Origin: an uncultured bacterium | Lineage (GTDB): Bacteria > Vulcanimicrobiota > Vulcanimicrobiia > Vulcanimicrobiales > Vulcanimicrobiaceae | Length of the DNA: 35,963 nt | Reading direction: 5' to 3' | Assembly: GCA_903829325.1 (NCBI GenBank) | Contig: CAIKPM010000003.1 | Coordinates: 1-35,963 of the forward strand | Part shown: positions 24,301 through 33,300 of the stretch, piece after piece | Layout of the letters: each line of letters starts with the position of its first letter | Position numbering within the stretch: position 1 is the stretch's first letter | The notes under the pieces: generated by a model | Database searches by the model: none | Seen by the model: only the letters and a program-made list of their open reading frames with translations | Told to the model about the DNA's origin: nothing | Program-made: the position numbers and the translations under genes

Positions 24301-27300
24301 CACTGACGAAATTGCTATTTACCGCATTCACGGTGGTGTTCAGACTGGTATTGAGCGTCGCAGAAGTATCAGAAAGATTGCTCAGAAAATTATTTGCAGC
24401 ACTCATTTGACTCGCATTCACGGTGGCGCTCACGCTCACTAAAGCCTGGTTGAGATTGCCCGATGCGAGTACAATCGCGGCATTGTTCATCCCAGAGATA
24501 CTGGTTAGCGCCATATTCACCACACCCGAACTGCTGATCATCGCCGTATTCAGATTGCTCGAGACACTCTCCAAGGCCGTATTAACCAAGCCCGAAATAC
24601 TCACGAGCGTCGGATTCACCACCAGCGCCGCTTCAATGGTATTTAACACACCAGACACGCTAGTTAGGGCCATATTCAGATTACCCGACGCTGAGACCAG
24701 ATGATCGGCAAGCTGCAACGCTGCCGTGTTGAGATTACCCGAAGCACTCATCAGGCTTGTATTGACGTCACTCGCGTCCGTAGCAATCTGAGTATTGAGA
24801 TTCGCAGAAATGCTCGTCAGATTCGTATTGAATACGCCAGATGAACTCAGTAACGCAATCCCGATATTACCCGAAGCACTGATCAGATTTTGATTCAGGG
24901 TATTTTCGGCGCCTACAACTGAGCTATTCAGATTGCTCGATACGCTGATCAGGGCTACATTGAGATTCCCCGAAGCACTCACCAGTGCGGTTCCGATATC
25001 GCTTGCAGTTTGTAGAAGCGACGGATTCAAATTCCCCGAGATACTTACCAACGCTTGATTAAGCAAGCCCGAAGTGCTCACGAGGTTTGTCGGCGAGGCA
25101 AATTGCGTCGTGATCATGGTATTCAAATTGGCTGAGACACTCGATAAGGCCGTATTCACATTGCCCGACGCCGAAACCAAGGTTGTCGCGACGGTGGTAA
25201 TCTGCGTATTGAGTGCACCGGAAACGCTGACGATATTCACGTTCCACGAACTCGACGCCGCCTCTAAGCCACTATTGAGGTTACCGGAAACACTTACCAG
25301 GCTTTGATTGAAGAGCCCAGACGTGGTGTTTAGCGTAGCGTTGAGATTACCCGACGAGCTAAGCAGAGACGCATTGAGGTTTCCCGAGAATCCGGTGATG
25401 GACGTATTGAGATTGCTCGAGACGCTCACCAGCGCTGCATTCAGATTACCGGACGCACCAGTAATCGAACTATTCACGTTACTCGAGACACTTAACAGCG
25501 ATGCGTTCAGATCTCCTGACGCACCAGTAATCGAACTATTCACGTTGCTCGACACACTCAACAGAGATGCGTTCAGGTCGCCAGATGCGCCCGTGATCGA
25601 ACTATTGAGGTTGCTTGAAACACTCATCAGCGTCGCGTTGAGATTCCCCGAACTGCTCGCGATGCGCTGATTGAGCGTGCCCGAGAGTCCCGTAATAGAG
25701 GCATTCAGATTACTCAAAACACTCATGAGTGCGCTATTCGCACTCCCCGAAGCACCGGTTATCGAACTATTCACATTGCTTGAAACGCTGACAAGGGCCG
25801 CATTGAGAGTACCAGAAACGCCGGTGATCGAGCTATTCATATTACTCGATACACTCATAAGCACAGCATTCATATTGCCGGAAGCGCCAGTGATTGAGCT
25901 ATTGAGATTGCTCGACAGACTGACTAATGCACCGTTCATCGTACCTGACGAACTTACCAAGCCTGTATTGTCGACGTCGTTAGACAAAATCGAATTCAAC
26001 AGCCCAGACACGCTCACCAAGGCAGTGTTGAGGTTTCCAGAGACAGAAACACTATTGCTGGCCACAGTGGTAATCGTGGCATTGAACCCACCAGACACGC
26101 TGAGCAAAGCACTATTGAGCGTACCTGAAGCCGCAATAATCGCCGCGTGAGCAGTCCCCGACACGCTGACCAAAGCAGTGTTGAACGTCCCAGAAGTGCC
26201 GACAATCGATGCGTTCAGATTGCCCGAAACGCTCACGAGCGCACTATTCGCACTCCCCGAAGCACCGGTTATCGAACTATTCACATTGCTTGAAACACTC
26301 AGGAGTGCGCTATTCAGATTCCCCGATGCACTCACTAGCGCGAGATTGACATGACCAGAGGATCCGGTAATCGAGCTATTGATATTGCTTGAGACACTCA
26401 CCAGCGCACTATTCACATTACCAGACGCACCAGTAATCGAATTATTTACATTGCTCGAGACGCTGACCAAGGCTGCATTCACATTGCCTGAAGCACCAGT
26501 AATCGAACTATTCACATTGCTCGAGACGCTGACTAAAGCTACATCCAAATTACCAGAAGCACCGGTAATCGAATTATTCAGGTTGCCAGAGACGCTTATC
26601 AAGGATGTATTGAGCGTACCAGATGCACTCACGAGGCCGGTATTGGTGAGGTCGATCTGGGCGTAGGCATTCAAAACTCCCGACACACTCACTAAGGCCG
26701 TATTCAAATTCCCAGAGGCGGAAACGAGGTTATTTGCCAGCGTCGAGGCCGCACCATTGAGAGTGCCCGAGACACTCACCACAGCATTATTCAGCGCAGC
26801 AGATGCAGCGACGAGCGACGTATTGAGATTCCCCGAAACGCTCACGAAAGAGCTATTCAGATTACCAGAAGCGCCGGTGATCGATGCATTCAGGTTGCTT
26901 GAAATACTGACCAACGCGTTGTTGAGGTTTCCTGAAGCTCCGGTAATCGAGGCATTGAGATTGCCTGAGATGCTGACCAACGCGTTGTTCAGATTTCCAG
27001 AGAAGCCAGTGACCGAACTATTCACATTCGAGGAGACACTCACCAACGCCGCATTGAGATTTCCAGACGAGCTTACCAATGCGACACTCAGATTGCCGGA
27101 AGCGCTCACGAGCGACGTATTCATCGTGCCCGAGGCACCGGTAATCGACGCATTCACATTCGCCGAGACACTGATCAACGCAGCATTGAGATTGCCCGAC
27201 GCGCTCACCAGGGTCACGTTCTGCTTGCCGGAGACACTCACGAGTGACGTATTCACATTGCCCGAAGCACCAGTAATCGAAGGATTGATATTCGCTGACA

Positions 27301-30300
27301 CGCTAATCAACGCGGCATTGAGATTGCCTGACGCGCTCACGAGAAGCGTATTAAGGTTGCCAGAAGCGCCGGTGATCGAGGCGTTCAGATTGGCCGAGAC
27401 ACTGATCAGCCCCGTATTGAGACTCCCAGATGCCCCAGTAATGGAAGCGTTCAGATTACTCGAAACGCTGACCAGAGTCGCATTCACATTGCCAGAGCTG
27501 CTGACCAAGGCGCCGTTGAGATTACCCGAGACACTCACCAAGCCAGCATTGACATTACCAGATGCACCGGTAATCGAACTGTTCATATTGGCAGAAACGC
27601 TGACCAGCGCGGTATTGAGATTACCTGACGCGCTCACGAGCTGAGTATTGTTGATGTAATTCACCGTTAACAACGTATTCAAGGTGCCGGAGACACTGAC
27701 TAACGCCGTGTTCAAAACACCCGAAGACGAAACAAGATCCGTCGCCTGGGTCTGAATCGCTGTATTTACGCTCCCCGACACACTGACCAAACTGCTATTA
27801 AGATTCGCTGAGGCTCCGTTGAGCGAAGCATTGAGCAAGCCGGATGACGCCACCAATGCGGTATCCAAGTTCCCCGAAGCACCCGTAATTGATGCGTTCA
27901 GATTGCTTGAAACACTCACCAAGGCAGTATTCACATTGGCGGAAACACTGACTAAGGCTGTATTCAGATGACCAGAAGCACCCGTGATCGAGGCATTGAC
28001 ATTGCTCGAAACACTCATCAACGCTGCATTCAAATTGCCCGAAGCACTCACGAGCGAGGTATTCACATTACCCGAAGCACCAGTAATCGACGCATTCATA
28101 TTCGAGGAAACACTGATCAACGCGTTGTTGAGATTTCCTGAAGCACTCACGAGTGACGTATTCACATTGCCGGAAGCGGCAGTAATCGAGGCATTCATAT
28201 TCGAGGAGACACTCGTCAACGCGGTATCGAGATTGCCTGAAGCGCCAGTAATTGACGCATTCAGATTGCTCGAGACACTGACGAACGCCGCATTGACATT
28301 ACCCGATGAACTCACTAGCGCCGTATTCAGATTACCTGACGCGGCGATCAGCGAGGTATTCACGTCACCCGACGCGGCGATCAGCGGAGCCATGAGTACA
28401 CCCGAGACGCTAACCAGCGCCATATTCAGATTCCCCGAAGAGCTCACCAGCGCCGTATTGAGCGTCCCTGCGGCAACCGCAAACGGATTATTCAGAGTCG
28501 CTGAAACGCTGACCAAGGCTGTATTGAGATTGCCTGACGCGCTGATGAGTACGGTATTGAGATTACCCGATGCACCGGTAATCGAAGGATTGATATTTGC
28601 AGAAACACTGATCAACGCAGCGTTGAGATTTCCCGATGCGCTCACCAACGGCGTGTTCGCGCCTGCTGAGATCGCGAGCAGCGATGTATTGAGGTCACCT
28701 GAAAAACCGGTGATTGAGGCATTGATCGTGCTCGAGACACTCCGTAAGGCCGTATTCAGGTTGGCAGATGAGCTAATCAGCGTCGTATTAAAGCCACCAG
28801 ATGCAGCGGTCAACTGCCCATTGACCATGCCAGACACACTAACCCACGCGGTGTTCAAATTACCGGACACACTGACCAGCGCCACATTGAGATTGCCAGA
28901 GAATCCGGTAATCGAAGGATTGATATTCGCGGAGACACTGATCAACGCAGCATTCAGGCTTGCCGATACGCTCACGAGTTGAGTATTGAGGTTCGTGGAA
29001 TATCCTAGCCACGCTGTGTTGAGATTGCCCGAAGCCCCAGTAATCGAGGCATTGAGATTTGCGGAAACACTGACGAGTCCAGTATTGAACGCTCCAGATG
29101 CACTCACAAGCGCGGCATTCAGATTACCGGATGCCCCAGTGATCGAGGAATTCACATTACTCGAGACGCTGATCAATGCGTTATTCGCATGACCCGAAGC
29201 ACTCACGAATGTCGCATTCAGATTACCCGAGGCACCGGTCACCGAAGCGTTCAGATTACTCGACACACTCACCAACGCGGTATTGAGCACGCCCGAACTA
29301 CTCACGAGCGCAGCATTCAGCGTAGCGGACCCGCCAATCACCGAGGCATTCAGATTACTCGAGACACTGACGAAAGCCGTGTTGAGATTGCCCGAAGCAC
29401 TCACCAAAGCCACGCTGAGATTTCCTGAGGCACTCACAAGCGTGGTATTCAGATTACCCGAAGCACCGGTAATCGAAGGATTGAAATTCGCGGAAACGCT
29501 GATCAACGCTTGATTGAGATTCCCCGAAGCGCTGACCAGCGACGTGTTGAGATTGCCCGAGGCACCCGTAATCGCAGGATTCAGATTCGCGGAAACGCTG
29601 ATCAACGCTTGGTTGAGATTGCCTGATGCGCTGACCAGCGGCGCATCGAATTGTCCCGACACACTCACCAATGCGGTATTGAGATTACCCGAGACACTCA
29701 CCAACGCAACGTTGATATTCCCAGATGAACTCACAAGCACCGTGTTGAGATTACCTGATGCACCCGTAATCGAGGGATTGATATTCCCCGAGATACTGAT
29801 CAGCGCCGCATTCAGATTACCAGATGAGCTGACAAGCGCCGTATTCACATTCCCAGAAGCGCCAGTGATCGAGGCATTCAGATTCGATGACACACTGATC
29901 AATGCAGTATTGAGATTGCCAGAGGCGCTCACCAAGGTCGTATTCACATCACCCGAGGAACCGGTAATCGACGCATTCAGGTTGGCAGAGACGCTGATCA
30001 AGGCCGTATTGAGATTCCCAGATGAACTCACCAATGCGCTATTCACATCACCTGAGGAGCTGACGAGCGCCGTATTGAGATTGCCAGAGGCGCCAGTTAT
30101 TGATGCGTTCAGATTGCTCGAAACGCTGATCAACGCACTATTCAGATTACCCGACGAACTCACAAGCGCCGTATTCACATTTCCCGATGCGCCAGTTATT
30201 GACGCGTTGAGATTGCTCGAAATGCTGATCAACGCACTATTGAGATTCCCTGAAGAACTCACCAAGGTCGTATTCAGATTACCCGAAGCACCCGTGATCG

Positions 30301-33300
30301 AGGCGTTGAGATTCGACGAGACACTGATCAACGCGTTGTTCAGGCTACCCGAAGCGCTCACCAGCGCCGTATTCAGATTACCCGAGGAACTCACCAGCGA
30401 CGTGTTGGCATTGCCTGAAGCGCCGGTAATCGAAGCATTCAGATTCGATGAAACACTCATCAACGCAGCATTGAGATTTCCCGATGCGCTTACGAGCGTC
30501 GTATTCAGATTGCCGGAAGCACCGGTAATCGAAGCATTCATGTTGGCTGAAATACTCATCAGCGCCGTATTGACATTCCCAGAAGCACTGACCAACGCCG
30601 TGTTGACATTCCCAGAAGCACCGGTGATGGAAGCATTCAGATTACTCGAGACACTGAGCAACGCTGTATTTAGATTACCTGAAGAGCTGACAAGCGCGGT
30701 GTTGAGATTGCCAGACATCCCCGTAATCGAAGAATTGACATTAGCTGAAACGCTGATCAGTCCAGCATTCATATTACCCGATGCACTCACCAGCGCAACT
30801 TGGACATTTCCCGAAGCACTCACGAGGTCCGTATTCAGATTGCCCGAGGCCCCAGTTATCGATGGATTCAGATTACCCGAAACACTGATCAAGGCTGCAT
30901 TCAGATTGCCCGAAGAGCTCACCAATGCGGTATTGAGATTCCCCGAAGCACCGGTAATCGATGGATTCAGATTCGCTGAAACGCTGACCAAGGCCGCGTT
31001 CAGATTGCCCGAGGAACTCACCAAGGCCGTATTGATATTTCCCGATGCGCTGACCAAAGCGACACTCAGGTTACCAGACGCACTGACCAACGAAGCATTC
31101 AAGCTCCCTGAGGTACTCACAAGCAACGTATTCAGATCACCCGAAGCGCCCGTTATCGAGGCGTTGAGATTACTCGACACGCTCACCAAAGCGCTATTGA
31201 CAATGCCAGATGCGCTCACGAGCGCTGTATTGACATCGGCCGAGAAACCGCTGATCGACGCATTCATGTTCCCCGAAATGCTGATCAAAGCAGTATTCAC
31301 ATTCCCCGATGAACTCACGAGCAAGCTATTGACGCCGCCGGATCCACCGAGAAGTGAGGCATTAATATTTCCCGAAATGCTCATCAAGGCCGTATTTACA
31401 TTTCCGGAATTGCTCACCAAAGCTGCATTCATATTTGCGGAATTGCTTACGAGCGAGGCGTTCAGATTACCCGAAGCACCGGTAATCGACGGATTAATAT
31501 TCGCGGACACGCTGATCAACGCCGCATTCACATGGCCCGAAGCACTCACGAGCAAAGTGTTGAGGTTCCCAGAAGCGCCCGTAATCGAAGGGTTGATATT
31601 CGCGGAAACACTCATCAACGCCGCATTCACATTGCCCGAAGCACTCACCAGCAAGGTGTTGAGGTTACCAGAAGCACCGGTAATAGAGCTATTGATATTC
31701 GCGGACACACTGATCAATGCCGCATTCACATTACCCGAAGAACTCACCAGTGTCGTGTTCAGGTTGCCGGAAGAGCTTACCAACAGCGTGTTGAGGTTAC
31801 CCGATGCACCAGTGATAGAGTCATTGATATTCGCGGAGACACTCATCAACGCCGCATTCACATTGCCCGAGATACTGACCAACGCTGTGTTGACGTTTCC
31901 AGAAGCACCCGTAATCGAAGGATTGATATTCGCGGAAACACTCATCAACGCAGCATTCACATTGCCCGAAGCACTCACCAGCAAGGTGTTGAGATTACCA
32001 GAAGCACCCGTAATCGAAGGATTGATATTCCCGGAAACGCTGATCAGCGCCGCATTCACATTGCCCGAGATACTGACCAACGCTGTGTTGACGTTTCCAG
32101 AAGCACTCACGAGTGCGCTATTTACATCACCAGATAAGCCGGTAATCGATGGGTTGATATTTCCTGAGATGCTCACTAAGGCGGCATTGAGGTTACCAGA
32201 AGCACTCACGAGCGCAAGATTGACGTCGCCCGAGAAACCGGTAATTGAGCTATTGACGTTACTCGAAACACTGACCAGTGCTTGATTCAGGTTGCCAGAC
32301 GAGCTCACCAAAGCGCTATTGACGTCGCCGGATGCACCGGTGATCGAGGCATTCAGATTACTCGAGACACTGATCAACGCTGCATTCAGAACACCAGATG
32401 AGCTGACGAGCGGAGCATTGAGATTACCCGAAGCACCGGTGATCGAAGCATTTAGGTTACTCGACACACTAATCAATGCAGCATTCAGATTCCCGGAAGA
32501 ACTTACCAGTAGCGGGTTCCCCGCCGCTCCAATCACCGATGCATTGAGATTAGCCGAGATGCTCACGAGTGCTTGATTCAGATTACCAGAAGCACTCACC
32601 AATAATGCATTGACATTACCCGAAGCACCCGTGATCGAGGCGTTGATAGTACTCGATACACTGAGCAAACCGGCATTCAGATTGCCTGAAGCGCTCAGGA
32701 GTGTCGTATTCATATTGCCCGAAGCGCCAGTGATCGAGGAATTGAGGTTACCTGATACACTCACCAAAGCCGCATTGATATGCCCAGAAACACTTATGAG
32801 CAGAGTATTGAGATTACCAGAGGCACCGGTGATCGACGAATTGAGATTCCCCGAAACGCTGATTAAGCCCGCGTTCAGATGACCTGAAGCGCTGACTAAG
32901 GCGGTATTGAGGTTTCCTGACGCGCTAACGAAGGCAGTGTTGACATTCCCAGAAGCACCAGTAATTGAAGAGTTTATGTTGGCAGAAACGCTGATCAACG
33001 CAGTATTCAGATTCCCCGAAGAGCTCACAAGCGACGTGTTCACATTGCCTGAAGCACCCGTAATCGACGAATTGACATTGGCAGAAACGCTGATCAAAGC
33101 AGTATTGATATTTCCCGAAGAGCTTACTAACGCCGTATTGACATTGCCTGAAGCGCCCGTAATCGACGAATTGACATTGGCAGAAACGCTGATCAAGGCA
33201 GCATTCAGATTCCCCGACGAACTCACCAGTGTCGTGTTCAGGTTACCTGAAGAGCTCACGAGCAAGGTGTTGAGATTGCCAGAAGCGCCCGTGATAGAAG